Shown here one piece after another: positions 1-9,483 of a stretch of 64,000 bases of DNA (within the stretch, counting starts at the first letter, position 1; every line of letters starts with the position of its first letter). Location of the stretch: positions 806,001 through 870,000 of the forward strand of contig NZ_QEWO01000001.1 of assembly GCF_003402235.1 (NCBI RefSeq), written 5' to 3'. The DNA is from Parahaliea mediterranea (GTDB lineage Bacteria > Pseudomonadota > Gammaproteobacteria > Pseudomonadales > Halieaceae). The position numbers and the translations under genes were made by a program. The notes beneath the pieces were generated by a model, which ran no database searches, was not told the origin of the DNA, and saw only the letters and a program-made list of their open reading frames with translations.

Positions 1-533
1 ATCTCCTGCACAAACTGGCCTGCCGTTGGTACCGATTCGCTCTCGTCGCCAGCTTGCCACAGGCATGAACGCATGAGTGCCTTGGCGCATTGATAATAGA
101 CTTCCGCAATGGTCACCACGATGACGGTTCGCGGCGTTTTGCCCTGCTGGTTGAACTGTGAGGTGATGTCGTCATCCGCGGTGACGATTGCCGATCCATT
201 GACTCGCACCACGTTGTTGCAGCCAGGCACCATGAACAGCAGGCTCACCCGCCCGTCTTCGACAATGTTGCGCAATGAATCCAGGCGGTTGTTGCCACGC
301 CAATCAGGCAGCAACAGCGTTGTGTCATCCCGCACTTGCACCACGGGGCCGGCGTCGCCCCGCGGGCTGGCGTCGGTGCCCGCCTTACCCACGGTGGCCA
401 GAATGAGAAACCGCGACGAGGCTATCCACTGGCGATACCTGGGAGTGAGCCGGGTCTGCACTTTATCCAGCGCAATCGGCACAGCGGCGTCGTATATCTG
501 CTCCAGTGCATCCAGTGTTTCTATCCTGTTCAT
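1..533 (-). CDS. PPOX-family (pyridoxamine 5'-phosphate oxidase-like) flavin protein, 3' end missing
   Basis: Reading the minus strand from an ATG at 533 gives 177 uninterrupted codons to the window edge, starting MNRIETLDALEQIYDAA. The central part (FLILATVGKAGTDASPRGDAG, LLPDWRGNNRLDSLRNI and the following strand) has the split-barrel flavin-binding pattern of the PPOX-class MSMEG_1061-type family. Members bind FMN or F420 and are usually uncharacterised oxidoreductases; these are not PLP biosynthesis enzymes. The C-terminus lies outside the window. It is divergent from the hydrolase gene at 646, leaving a 112-bp promoter region. The family call is fairly firm; substrate and cofactor are unknown. 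Confidence 0.8.
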   Translation of the reverse strand, partial: MNRIETLDALEQIYDAAVPIALDKVQTRLTPRYRQWIASSRFLILATVGKAGTDASPRGDAGPVVQVRDDTTLLLPDWRGNNRLDSLRNIVEDGRVSLLFMVPGCNNVVRVNGSAIVTADDDITSQFNQQGKTPRTVIVVTIAEVYYQCAKALMRSCLWQAGDESESVPTAGQFVQE

Positions 534-645
534 CAGGCGAACCTCCAAAGGCATTGCCTGGGGAATATACCTGATCCCGGTGCCCCCAGGCGCATGGTAC
601 GCTAGCTTTTGGCATTTCCGCGCACGACAACGATAAGGACTTACC

Positions 646-1905
646 ATGGATAATTCACGCCAGCGGCTCTGCGCCGTGTTTTCTTCTCGCTTTCTGAGCA
701 CGACCGTTTTTCTCTGTGCCTGTCTGCTCGGCCAGGGCGCGGGCACTGCCCAGGCCGCCGGGGTCACCATTGGCGGCACCGACTCAGGCGAGGAAGGCAC
801 GGGCTTTACCGCGATGTTCGCCGGGGATCGCTTTGAGAACTTCCGCCACATGGAGCGCTTTGTACCGACCTCTGTCATGCCGCCCGCCGCACAGCCCTGG
901 GATCTTGGCGCAAGCAGCAATTCGCTGCGCTACAGCGGCGACTTTCTGGGTGAAGCGACAACGCTGGAAGACTTTATCGACCGCTCTGGCACCTCGGCCC
1001 TGCTGGTGATCAAGGACGGCCGGGTAATCTACGAGCAATACCGTCACGGCGACAGCCGCGACAGCCTGCACGTCTCGTTCTCGGTGGCTAAATCTTTTAC
1101 GTCTGCTGTCCTTGGCATGGCCCTGGCCGACGGCGACATCGAAAGTCTGGACGACCCCATCCGTCGTTACCTGCCGGAGCTGGACAGCCCGACCTTCGAC
1201 GGTGTGACGGTCAAGCATGTGCTGCAGATGTCTTCCGGCGTGCGCTTTGACGAGACCTATACCGACCCCGAATCGGACATCAACCGCATGACAACACGCG
1301 TGCCACCGATGACCTATCTGGAATACATCAATACCCTGGGCCGCGACCACGAGCCAGGCACGTACAACCACTACGCCAGCATCAATACCCAGTTGCTGGG
1401 CATTTTACTGGTACGGGTTACCGGCGAGAGCCTCACCGACTATATGAGCCGCCGTCTTTGGCAGCCACTTGGCATGGAACACCAGGGGCTGTGGACGCTG
1501 GACGCACAAGGACAGGAATTGGCCATGGGCGGGCTTGCCGCCAGCGCACGGGACTACGCCAAGCTCGGGCTGCTGTACCTCAACGATGGCAAGCGAGGCG
1601 ATGAGCGCATCCTGCCCGAGGGCTGGGTAAAGGCGTCCGTCACGCCGGATGAGCCCCACCTGATGCCCGGGGACAACCCCGCGTCATCCAGTGTCTCCGG
1701 CTACCAATACCAGTGGTGGACCCCACGCGACTGGGACGGCGACTACCTGGCGCGGGGCATCTGGGGCCAGAATATCTACGTACACCCGGGCAACCGGGTG
1801 GTGATTGTGAAGCTGGCGGCAGACCAGAAAAATTTCGATCCGCGCTACAAGCTGGCCTACATCGACTACCTGCAGGACCTGGCGCAATCCCTCACCGACC
1901 GGTAG
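646..1905 (+). CDS. Exported serine hydrolase, beta-lactamase/6-aminohexanoate-dimer hydrolase family
   Basis: A 419-aa protein with an N-terminal signal peptide (hydrophobic about 15-38) and the class C beta-lactamase fold. The nucleophile motif SVAK is at about 146-149, the Tyr motif is in NHYASINTQLLG (about 236-247), and a late HPG turn replaces KTG. This pattern is typical of EstB/NylB-like esterases and amidases, which are usually not true antibiotic-hydrolysing enzymes. An AAGGA ribosome site lies just upstream of the ATG. The natural substrate cannot be read from the sequence. Location is predicted to be periplasmic or envelope. Confidence 0.85.
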   Translation: MDNSRQRLCAVFSSRFLSTTVFLCACLLGQGAGTAQAAGVTIGGTDSGEEGTGFTAMFAGDRFENFRHMERFVPTSVMPPAAQPWDLGASSNSLRYSGDFLGEATTLEDFIDRSGTSALLVIKDGRVIYEQYRHGDSRDSLHVSFSVAKSFTSAVLGMALADGDIESLDDPIRRYLPELDSPTFDGVTVKHVLQMSSGVRFDETYTDPESDINRMTTRVPPMTYLEYINTLGRDHEPGTYNHYASINTQLLGILLVRVTGESLTDYMSRRLWQPLGMEHQGLWTLDAQGQELAMGGLAASARDYAKLGLLYLNDGKRGDERILPEGWVKASVTPDEPHLMPGDNPASSSVSGYQYQWWTPRDWDGDYLARGIWGQNIYVHPGNRVVIVKLAADQKNFDPRYKLAYIDYLQDLAQSLTDR

Positions 1906-1914
1906 GGCGCCTGC

Positions 1915-2370
1915 TCAGCCGCGCCGGTGCAAGGCCTCGCAATGGGCTTTTAAATCCTGGGCGCAGCGGTTGAAGCCGGTCTCCACCGGCTTGCCCATCA
2001 TGTCCATCATCTCGGCGGCGCCGGGGCCGCCGAATTCATCGATGGACACGTAGGAGCAGCGCTCGTCGCCCAGCGGCGTGATGACTTGGGTGCGCACGGC
2101 GTGAATGGGGTCGTCGGGCTTGTTCTCCATGCGCCAGGCCACCACCCGTTCGGGTTCGATGCGGCAGATGTATTCCACCTGTTCCTGCAGGCCAAAGCCC
2201 AGGTCCACCTGCATGCGGATGGGGGTATCCAGCGCCAGCTCGGCATCGGCCACCGGGCAGAAGGTGTTCCAGTCGCCGTAGCGATCGAAGTCCACCAGCA
2301 CCTGCCACACCAGGGCCGCCGGCGCCTCGATCTCAACCACGTCCGAACTCACGGTCAAACCGTCGATCAT
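1915..2370 (-). CDS. SRPBCC-family (START-like) small protein
   Basis: A 151-aa protein opening with the helix-grip pattern of the polyketide cyclase/SRPBCC superfamily: SDVVEIEAPAALVWQVLVD, then FDRYGDWNTFCP and a run of beta strands ending in a long C-terminal helix. Such proteins enclose a hydrophobic ligand pocket; the ligand here is unknown. The ATG at 2370 has an AAGGAG site in the correct place. It converges with the upstream hydrolase (10 bp gap) and is divergent from the DUF1254 gene, sharing a 233-bp intergenic region with it. Cytoplasmic; no signal peptide. Confidence 0.8.
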   Translation of the reverse strand: MIDGLTVSSDVVEIEAPAALVWQVLVDFDRYGDWNTFCPVADAELALDTPIRMQVDLGFGLQEQVEYICRIEPERVVAWRMENKPDDPIHAVRTQVITPLGDERCSYVSIDEFGGPGAAEMMDMMGKPVETGFNRCAQDLKAHCEALHRRG

Positions 2371-2603
2371 CGCAAATCTCCTTGTTATCGTCAGGGCTGA
2401 TACTGCGCCTCACCCGCCGGGGGGGTAAAGCCAGGCACCGGCCAGCGGTGCCGCTGGTTCAGGCAATTGAATCGCCAGCCATTGAGCACTCGGGCAGCGG
2501 TGGCTGGACACTACCGCCCTGTTCATGCCCCGGGCGGCCGGGAATACTCCGGGCTCTCACACCGATCGCATAACGCATAACAGACAACCAGAGGTAACCA
2601 ACC

Positions 2604-4142
2604 ATGCCCTGCCGCCCCCTTCGCGCCGCCTGCGCGCCACGGACCGCCCTTGCCACCCTGTACTTGGCTTTACTGGCCCTGCTGGCCGCGCCGCTGGCCT
2701 CGCAAGCCCGGGATCTCACCCCCACGGGCATCCATGCCGACCTGAGCCCCGCCGAGATCAGCGCGTTGACCGCCGAGGCCTACTACTGGGGCCTGAATAT
2801 CGCCGGCTTCTATGAGCTGCGTTACCTCTACACCCAGCTTGATGACCCGCGCAACCCGATCTACAGCGGCGTGAACCGGCTCAACCCCCTGTACAAGCTA
2901 ATGGACGCGAAGGACCGCTATGCCACCACGGTGAACGCCTCCACCCTGTATTCCGGTGGCATGTTTGATGTGTCGCAGGAGCCTGTGGTGCTGGAGACCA
3001 CCGCCATCGCCCCGGGCCGCTACTGGAGCCTGCAAACACTGGATCAGTACCCCCGCTGGTTCCTGCTGGCCGGCCCCCAGTTCACCGGCAACCACGCCCA
3101 GCGCTACCTGATTGTGGGCCCCGACTGGCAGGGCGATTTGCCCGCCGGCTTTGCCTCCACCCAGATCATCAAGGCGCCCTCCGCCGCCTTTTCCGCCACC
3201 CTGCGGGTTGCCGTGCTGGATCGCAACGACCCACAGGACCTGGCCGAAGCGCGCAAGGTCATCGACAGCTTCAGTGCCGGCCCGCTGTCCCTGTGGCAGG
3301 CCAACGGCGGCGCCTTCCCGCCCCTGGCCGAACAGCCCAAAATCCGCGCCGACTACCGACACTTCCCGCGCATGGCGGCCATTGGCGATATCAGTAAATC
3401 GATGACCGGGGTGGACCTGCTGCAACTGCTGAGCCTGGCGGTGAACGACAGCGCCATGACGCTGCAGCGCGATTCCCGCCAGGAAACCGACACCCTGGCC
3501 CGGCTTGCTCCCCTCGGCATTGCCCCCGGCAAGCGCTTTGACCCGGCGGCCCTCAGCAGCGCCCAGCGCGCGGCGGTGGAGGACGGCTACCGCACGGCTC
3601 GCCCCATTGCCCGGCAGGCGATGAACGAGGCGCTGGTGGATATGAACGGCTGGCAGCTGCAGTCCAGCCTGTTCTACGACGACCTCGACTACCGCGGCCG
3701 CGCCGGCGCCCAGGATGTGGCCTGGGGCAGCCCGGTGCACTACCAGTCCCACAGCATTGCCTACCTGTTTGACGACAGCCGCGGCCAGCCCCTGGACAGC
3801 GACTACCACTACACCCTGACCTTTGATGTGGACCAGTTGCCGCCGGTCACGGAATTCTGGGAGCTGCCGGTGTACGACGCCCAGGGCTACCTGGTGGACA
3901 ACCCCATCAACCGCTACAACGCCACCAGTTACCAGTATCGGGCCGGCGACTATCACGTCAGTGAGGACGGCAAGCTGGTGTTCTACCTGCAGCGCGAAGC
4001 GCCTACCGACCCGGATAAAAAACGCAACTGGCTGCCGCTGCCGGCCGAGGGCAAATTCCAGTTCGCCGCCCGCTTTTACGGCCCGATGGCGCCGCTGATC
4101 GACGGCCGCTACGCCATGCCTCAGGTAATGCGTTCGGACTGA
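2604..4142 (+). CDS. Exported DUF1254/DUF1214 domain protein
   Basis: A 512-aa protein with a clear signal peptide (hydrophobic stretch ending near ASQA, about residue 35). The N-terminal half carries the DUF1254 pattern (AEAYYWGLNIAGFYELRYLY, then TVNASTLYSGGMFDVSQEP) and the C-terminal third a DUF1214-like region (TFDVDQLPPVTEFWELPVYD, ending YGPMAPLIDGRYAMP). The two domains commonly occur together in exported proteins of unknown biochemical role. Its last 22 bases overlap the convergent AraC gene. A second, cytoplasmic DUF1214 protein is encoded at 6905, so the two may belong to one catabolic theme. Confidence 0.85.
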   Translation: MPCRPLRAACAPRTALATLYLALLALLAAPLASQARDLTPTGIHADLSPAEISALTAEAYYWGLNIAGFYELRYLYTQLDDPRNPIYSGVNRLNPLYKLMDAKDRYATTVNASTLYSGGMFDVSQEPVVLETTAIAPGRYWSLQTLDQYPRWFLLAGPQFTGNHAQRYLIVGPDWQGDLPAGFASTQIIKAPSAAFSATLRVAVLDRNDPQDLAEARKVIDSFSAGPLSLWQANGGAFPPLAEQPKIRADYRHFPRMAAIGDISKSMTGVDLLQLLSLAVNDSAMTLQRDSRQETDTLARLAPLGIAPGKRFDPAALSSAQRAAVEDGYRTARPIARQAMNEALVDMNGWQLQSSLFYDDLDYRGRAGAQDVAWGSPVHYQSHSIAYLFDDSRGQPLDSDYHYTLTFDVDQLPPVTEFWELPVYDAQGYLVDNPINRYNATSYQYRAGDYHVSEDGKLVFYLQREAPTDPDKKRNWLPLPAEGKFQFAARFYGPMAPLIDGRYAMPQVMRSD

Positions 4143-5173
4143 GTCTTTGATTGCGCCAGCCAGGCCCGGGGCGAGCAGCCGTACCACTGGTGAAAGGCGC
4201 GGCGAAATGCCCCGGCATCACTGAAGCCGAGCTGCGCGGCCACCTGGGCCACCCCGAGGTCGCCGCGCTTTAACAGCTGGGCCGCCACTTCCGACAAACA
4301 CTGCTCGCGCAAGTCGCGGTAGCCCGCCCCCCGCTCGCGCAGGCGGCGGCGCAGGGTGGACAGGGGCACCTCCAGAATGCCCGCCAACTGCTCCTGGGAG
4401 GGTACGCCTTCGCCCCGCTCCAGCGATGCCACCATCATGGCGCTCACCTGGGCCCCCAGGTCGTGGGCGCGCACCCCGAACACGGCGCAGGGGAACAGCT
4501 CAAAAAAGGCATCGAACTCGGTGCGCCCGCGCACGCAGGGCCAGGTGAGGGCGGCGCGGTCAAAGTCCAGCGAGTAACACTCGCCGCCGGCCAGTACCGG
4601 GGCGCGGAACAGCTTGAGAAAGGGCAGCACGTCATCGCGCTGAATGGGGCCAATGCGCACCTGCTGTAGCGGCAATTCGCGCCCGGCCAGCCACTGCAGC
4701 AGCTGGCAGAAGGCAAACAGCCCGGTGATGTCCACCAGGCTGCTGGCAGTGGTGGTGCGCGGGCGCAGTGAATCCAGCACCAGGCTGGCGGTATCGTCCC
4801 GGCACTTCAGGGTCAGCGCCCCGGCGCGCGGGTGCAGCAAAGCCATAAAGCGGCGGCACAGCCCGATGGCCTCATCCAGGCTGGCGGCGCTGATGGCGCT
4901 GCGACACATCAGCTCCACCGCCTCCCGCGCCATGGAGGGGCGCTCAAAATCCTGCGCTACCTCCGCTTCCAGCTGTTGCACTACCTGCAGGTACCAGCGG
5001 GTGAACTCGCCGAGGTTGCGCGGCGCCGGGCCGGCCTCGTCGCCCCCGGCACGCAACTCGCCCTGCAGCAGGTTGACCAGCGGCATGAAGGAGGCGCGCA
5101 CCGTATCAAAGGCGGTGCTGGCGCTATAGCCGGGTGGTAAACCTGGCGATGAGGCAGGCGGGGAAGCAGTCAT
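4121..5173 (-). CDS. AraC-family transcriptional regulator
   Basis: A 350-aa protein. Residues about 1-230 fit the arabinose-binding-like N-terminal domain (PF12625 type) found in OruR/ArgR-like AraC regulators. The C-terminal 100 residues form a double HTH of AraC type (LAGILEVPLSTLRRRLRERG, then VAQVAAQLGFSDAGAFRRAF and WYGCSPRAW). It is divergent from the monooxygenase gene at 5323 across a 149-bp gap, the usual place for a regulator to control its neighbour, so a role in switching on the 5323-10965 run is inferred. The 3' end overlaps the DUF1254 gene by 22 bp. Confidence 0.9.
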   Translation of the reverse strand: MTASPPASSPGLPPGYSASTAFDTVRASFMPLVNLLQGELRAGGDEAGPAPRNLGEFTRWYLQVVQQLEAEVAQDFERPSMAREAVELMCRSAISAASLDEAIGLCRRFMALLHPRAGALTLKCRDDTASLVLDSLRPRTTTASSLVDITGLFAFCQLLQWLAGRELPLQQVRIGPIQRDDVLPFLKLFRAPVLAGGECYSLDFDRAALTWPCVRGRTEFDAFFELFPCAVFGVRAHDLGAQVSAMMVASLERGEGVPSQEQLAGILEVPLSTLRRRLRERGAGYRDLREQCLSEVAAQLLKRGDLGVAQVAAQLGFSDAGAFRRAFHQWYGCSPRAWLAQSKTQSERIT

Positions 5174-5322
5174 GGGCAGAGCTTACACCCGGGGCGGAAA
5201 GGCGAACAATAATGTCATCCCGAATTGTCATTTGTGATATGCATTGTTGGGCCAAAGCTGGCTAAGCTGCTTGCACTGAACAGGGGCATTCCCACAAGCG
5301 CACCAACACAGGAACATTCGCC

Positions 5323-6801
5323 ATGGCAGAACAGGATCTTCGCGTTGTCGTACTCGGCGCCGGCATGGCCGGCATTCTCGCCGGCATCAAGCTGCTGGAG
5401 CGCGGCTACCGCGACATCAATATTTACGAAAAGGCGGACCGCGTTGGCGGCACCTGGCGGGAGAACACCTACCCGGGCCTGACCTGCGACGTGCCCTCGC
5501 ACCACTACACCTACTCCTTCGAGCGCAACCCGGACTGGACCCGCCACCTGCCCCCCGGGGCGGAAATCCAGGCCTACTTTGAACGCACCACCGGGAAGTA
5601 CGGCCTGAATGAAGTGATCCGCTTCAACGAAGAGGCCAGCGGCGCCGAGTGGCGCGACGGGCGCTGGCAGCTGGGTTTCAAAAGCGGCCGCCAGGATGTG
5701 GCCGACGTGCTGATCGCCGCCACCGGCGTGCTGCACAAGCCGCGCTTTCCGGACATTCCCGGCGCCGACACCTTCGCCGGCCACCTGTTTCACTCCGCCC
5801 GCTGGGATCACAGCGTAACCCTGGAAGGCAAGCGCATCGGTGTGATCGGCAACGGCTCCACCGGGGTGCAGATTATCTCCGCCCTGGCCGGCAAGGTGGC
5901 CAAGCTGGAACACTACCAGCGCACCGCCCAGTGGATCATGCCGGTGGAAAACGGCTACTTCAGCGAAGAGGAGCGCGCCGCCTTCCGCGATCCGGCAGTC
6001 ATGGAGCAGGTGCTGGACCTGAAGGGCTATATGGAGGCGGTGGAGCAATACACCCAGGCCATTACCGATTCCAGCTCGCCCGGCTCCCAGCACATGGCGG
6101 CGGCCTGCCTGCAGAACCTGGAAGAGAACGTGCAGGATGCACAGCTGCGCGAACGCCTGCGCCCCGACCACGCTCCCCTGTGCAAGCGGCTGATCTTCTC
6201 GCCGGACTACTACCAGGCCATCCAGCAGCCGGGCAGCGAGCTGGTGACCGCCGGCATCGAATGCATCGAGCCCACCGGCATTCGCACCCGCGACGGGCAG
6301 CTGCACGAGCTGGACATCATTGTCTTCGCCACCGGATTCCACCCGGACTGTTTTATGCGCCCGATGACCATCACCGGCCGCAACGGCGCGAACCTGGAAA
6401 CCCTGTGGAAGGACCGCCCCCTGGCCTACCTCGCCATCTCCATGCCGGACTTCCCCAACCTGTTCATGCTCAACGGCCCCTCGGGCCCGGTGGGCAATTT
6501 CTCGCTGATCGACATTGCCGAAAACCAGTGGATCTACATTGAGCAGCTGATGGACCGTATTCGCAGCGGTGAATGCCCCGAGATCGCCCCCACCGTGAAC
6601 GCCATGCAGCAGTACGAAACGGCGCGGGTGGAAGCCGCCAAGCAAACCGTGTGGTACCAGGGCGGTTGCGCCAGCTGGTACCTGGACAAAGACGGCATCC
6701 CCTCCAGCTGGCCCTGGAACTACGGCCGTTTTGTGGACGAAATGGCCACGCCAAAGTGGGAGGCCTTTGACCTTTGCGCCCCGGTTGCGGCGAATACTTG
6801 A
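5323..6801 (+). CDS. FAD/NADPH-dependent monooxygenase, Baeyer-Villiger type I-like
   Basis: A 492-aa flavoprotein with two Rossmann motifs, GAGMAG (12-17) for FAD and GNGSTG (176-181) for NADPH. Between them FAGHLFHSARWD (151-162) matches the type I Baeyer-Villiger fingerprint FxGxxxHxxxW exactly. RVGGTWRENTYPG and a late ATGFHPD are also typical. BVMOs insert oxygen next to a ketone to give esters or lactones; the substrate here is unknown. It is the first gene of a same-strand run with a DUF1214 protein, a sulfotransferase and a carboxyltransferase, divergent from an AraC regulator. Steroid, terpene or cyclic ketone breakdown is plausible but not shown. Confidence 0.9.
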   Translation: MAEQDLRVVVLGAGMAGILAGIKLLERGYRDINIYEKADRVGGTWRENTYPGLTCDVPSHHYTYSFERNPDWTRHLPPGAEIQAYFERTTGKYGLNEVIRFNEEASGAEWRDGRWQLGFKSGRQDVADVLIAATGVLHKPRFPDIPGADTFAGHLFHSARWDHSVTLEGKRIGVIGNGSTGVQIISALAGKVAKLEHYQRTAQWIMPVENGYFSEEERAAFRDPAVMEQVLDLKGYMEAVEQYTQAITDSSSPGSQHMAAACLQNLEENVQDAQLRERLRPDHAPLCKRLIFSPDYYQAIQQPGSELVTAGIECIEPTGIRTRDGQLHELDIIVFATGFHPDCFMRPMTITGRNGANLETLWKDRPLAYLAISMPDFPNLFMLNGPSGPVGNFSLIDIAENQWIYIEQLMDRIRSGECPEIAPTVNAMQQYETARVEAAKQTVWYQGGCASWYLDKDGIPSSWPWNYGRFVDEMATPKWEAFDLCAPVAANT

Positions 6802-6904
6802 ACCGAAACGGAGGGCGAGCGCTCTCCACCCCCTCCGCGCTTGCCCTGCCCGCTACCGGCGGCAGTATGATGCCGCCAGGCATACCATTCGGGAGGCGAG
6901 CAGC

Positions 6905-8092
6905 ATGTACGGCGACAACCCCAACGATCCGGCCCTCAAGCAATCCTGGGCGGCCTTTTGCGATGAGCTCAAGGCAGCGGGCGACATTATCTTTCGCGAC
7001 ACCACCCCCGCCCACGACATCGACCGCGCCAAGGGCCTGCGCATGCTAGCGCGCAATATCGCGCTGGGCTTGCAGTTCAACCTGGAAAACAACAACCCCG
7101 ACTTCCCCGAACTGCTGCGCTACTTCGACCCCCTGCGCAAACAGGGCGGCGACAACACCGACGCCCTCTACGTAGGCGCCCCGATCAACGGCGAGCACAG
7201 CTACACCATCAGCGGCTACCGCGGCGGCGCCAGATTCTTCGCCATCACCGTGCTCGAAGATGGCGCCACCCCCTGGGGCGGCGGCGTGGTGGGCAACCTT
7301 ATCGACCATCAGATCGATGTGGACGAGCAGGGCTACTTCGAGGTGCACCTGGGCCCCGAGCCGATGCCCGGCAACTGGATCAAAACCACACCGGGTGCCT
7401 GGCGCGTGACCGTGCGACAGTTTTTTGCCGACTGGGAAAACGAAGCGCCGATGGATGCGCGCATCGACCGCCACGGCGAGGCCCTGCCCTCCCCTGAGTT
7501 TGACATCGACACCCTGCAGCGCGGCCTGGCCGCGAGCGCCGCCTGGGTGAAGGACTCCACCCACTACTGGGCCGACATGCTGGACAAGTGGCAGTGCCAG
7601 CCCAACCGCTTTCTCTCCTACCGCCAGCTGGATGACAACAAGATCGACGCCACCCCCGGCGGCGAACCGCTGATCTGCTACTGGCAGCTGCCCCGGGACG
7701 AGGCGCTGATCGTGCGCGTTACCCCGCCCAAGGCCAACTATTGGGCAGTGGAGTTCGGCAACTACTGGTGGGAAACCATGGACTACCGCTACCGCCTGTG
7801 CAGCACCAACTGCCACCACGCCCAGTTGGAAGACAATGGCGAGCTGTTACTGGTGGTATCCCACACCGACCCGGGCCTGCCCAACTGGCTCGATCCCTCT
7901 GGCCATGTGGAGGGCTACATCACCACCCGCTGGATGGGCGCCAGCAGCTGCCCGGTGCCCCAGTGCCAGCAGGTGAAGCGGGCAGAGCTGGAGGAGTACC
8001 TGCCGGCCAATGCCAAACGCATCAGCGCCAAGGCGCGGCGCGAACAGCTCGCCGGGCGGCGCCGGGGCGTTCTGCGGCGCTTTCGTGCCTGA
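6905..8092 (+). CDS. DUF1214 domain protein, cytoplasmic
   Basis: A 395-aa protein. The reading frame is open further upstream (to 6731), but that part overlaps the monooxygenase gene and looks non-coding; ATG 6905, with a GGGAGGCGAG site in front, gives the natural start MYGDNPNDPALKQSW. The C-terminal half carries the DUF1214 signature (VRVTPPKANYWAVEFGNYWW, then SHTDPGLPNWLDPSGH). No signal peptide. Homologous domains travel with lipid and steroid catabolism genes, but no reaction is established. It sits 18 bp upstream of the sulfotransferase gene, so the two are almost certainly co-transcribed. Confidence 0.8.
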   Translation: MYGDNPNDPALKQSWAAFCDELKAAGDIIFRDTTPAHDIDRAKGLRMLARNIALGLQFNLENNNPDFPELLRYFDPLRKQGGDNTDALYVGAPINGEHSYTISGYRGGARFFAITVLEDGATPWGGGVVGNLIDHQIDVDEQGYFEVHLGPEPMPGNWIKTTPGAWRVTVRQFFADWENEAPMDARIDRHGEALPSPEFDIDTLQRGLAASAAWVKDSTHYWADMLDKWQCQPNRFLSYRQLDDNKIDATPGGEPLICYWQLPRDEALIVRVTPPKANYWAVEFGNYWWETMDYRYRLCSTNCHHAQLEDNGELLLVVSHTDPGLPNWLDPSGHVEGYITTRWMGASSCPVPQCQQVKRAELEEYLPANAKRISAKARREQLAGRRRGVLRRFRA

Positions 8093-8110
8093 GCCGGTGG
8101 AGGCAGCATC

Positions 8111-9391
8111 ATGAGCCAGACAAGCCAACCCAACTGGACCGCACCGCCCCAGCCCGACTGGCTGGTAGCCATGAACACCGAGGGCAGCTACTTTGACCTG
8201 AGCGCGGTAGTGCCACTGGACGAGGAGTCCCTGCTGGCGCAGGCGCGCCGCGCCACCGGCCTCAGCGACTTTGGCGACTGTGGCAACTCTGGCGACTCTG
8301 GCGAAGACGGCTGGCGCGAGCCCTTCCGGGTGCTGCTGCGCGCGCTGGAGGAAGAAGCCGAACTGACCCTGATGGGCCGCCTGATGGCCCGCCACGATAT
8401 CTTCCTGTGGCTGCGCACCCGCCTGATGGTGGCCGACCTGCTGCAGCGCCACCCGCAAATCCTGGACGAGGAGATTCGCGCGCCGATGGTGATTGTCGGC
8501 CTGCCCCGCTCCGGCACCTCCATCCTGTTCGAGCTGCTCGCCCAGGACGCCGACGTGGGCGTGCCGCAAATGTGGGAGGCCCTGCAACCCTGCCCACCGC
8601 CACTGGCCGCCAGCTACAACAGCGATGCGCGCATCGGCTGGGCCGACAAACTGTTCACCCAGTGGAACCGGGTGGCGCCGGAATTTGCCGGCATGCACGA
8701 AATGCGCGGCGACATTCCCGCCGAATGCGGCCTGCTGATGGCCGGCAGTTTCATCAGCGATCACATTGCCTCCCTGCACCAGACACCGAGCTACGCCGCC
8801 TGGTGCGCCGGCGCCGACTTTGCCCCGGTGTACGCCTGGCACAAGCGTATCCTGCAGATCCTGCAGTGGAAAAACCCGCGCCGGCGCTGGCTGCTGAAAG
8901 CGCCGGAACACCAGGTTCACCTGGACACCCTGCTGGCCACCTACCCCGACGCGCGCATCGTGCAGACCCACCGCGACCCCATTAAGTGCATGTCTTCGGC
9001 CACCAGCCTGATGGGCACCCTGTACCGCATGCGCAGCAACCAGCCCTTCAACGCCGAGCTGTTCGAGAACATCATCATGGGCGAGGCCACCGCCGCGCGG
9101 CTGGAACGCGTGATGGCGCTGCGCGATGCCGGCATCATCCCCGAGGCCAACATTGCCGATTCCCGCTACCAGGATTTGATGGACGAACCACTGGCATGCA
9201 TCGAGCGTATCTACCGCCACTTCGACATGCCGCTGAGCGCCGAAACCCGGGCGGCTATGCTTGCCTATCTGCAAGCCAAGCCCCGGGGCAAGTTCGGCCA
9301 GCACCGCTACACTGTGGACGAAGAGCGCGCCACCGAGCGGCGCTACTTTGCCCGCTACCAGCAGCGCTACGGCGTGCCCGATGAAGCCTGA
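8111..9391 (+). CDS. Sulfotransferase-family protein (PAPS-type)
   Basis: A 426-aa protein with the 5'-phosphosulfate-binding P-loop VGLPRSGTS at about 129-137 and the 3'-phosphate-binding region RRWLLKAPEHQVHL ... ARIVQTHRDP, both standard for the Sulfotransfer_3-type family. These enzymes move sulfate from PAPS to hydroxyl or amino groups. A sulfotransferase inside a BVMO/carboxylase run is unusual. It may modify a sterol- or lipid-like substrate, or the family member may have another role. A small DNA repeat encodes the Gly/Asp/Ser-rich stretch DCGNSGDSGEDG (56-67). Confidence 0.87.
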   Translation: MSQTSQPNWTAPPQPDWLVAMNTEGSYFDLSAVVPLDEESLLAQARRATGLSDFGDCGNSGDSGEDGWREPFRVLLRALEEEAELTLMGRLMARHDIFLWLRTRLMVADLLQRHPQILDEEIRAPMVIVGLPRSGTSILFELLAQDADVGVPQMWEALQPCPPPLAASYNSDARIGWADKLFTQWNRVAPEFAGMHEMRGDIPAECGLLMAGSFISDHIASLHQTPSYAAWCAGADFAPVYAWHKRILQILQWKNPRRRWLLKAPEHQVHLDTLLATYPDARIVQTHRDPIKCMSSATSLMGTLYRMRSNQPFNAELFENIIMGEATAARLERVMALRDAGIIPEANIADSRYQDLMDEPLACIERIYRHFDMPLSAETRAAMLAYLQAKPRGKFGQHRYTVDEERATERRYFARYQQRYGVPDEA

Positions 9392-9483
9392 GCGGCGCTG
9401 CGGGCCACGCTTGAACCGCCGGCCACACTTAAGCAACCGCCCACCCCTGGCAAACGACAACCCATTCCTGTACAGGCACCAAC

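Noticed and set aside
646-1905. Antibiotic-resistance beta-lactamase
   Set aside because: It has the SxxK fold but lacks a KTG box and resembles esterase/amidase relatives; resistance cannot be claimed.
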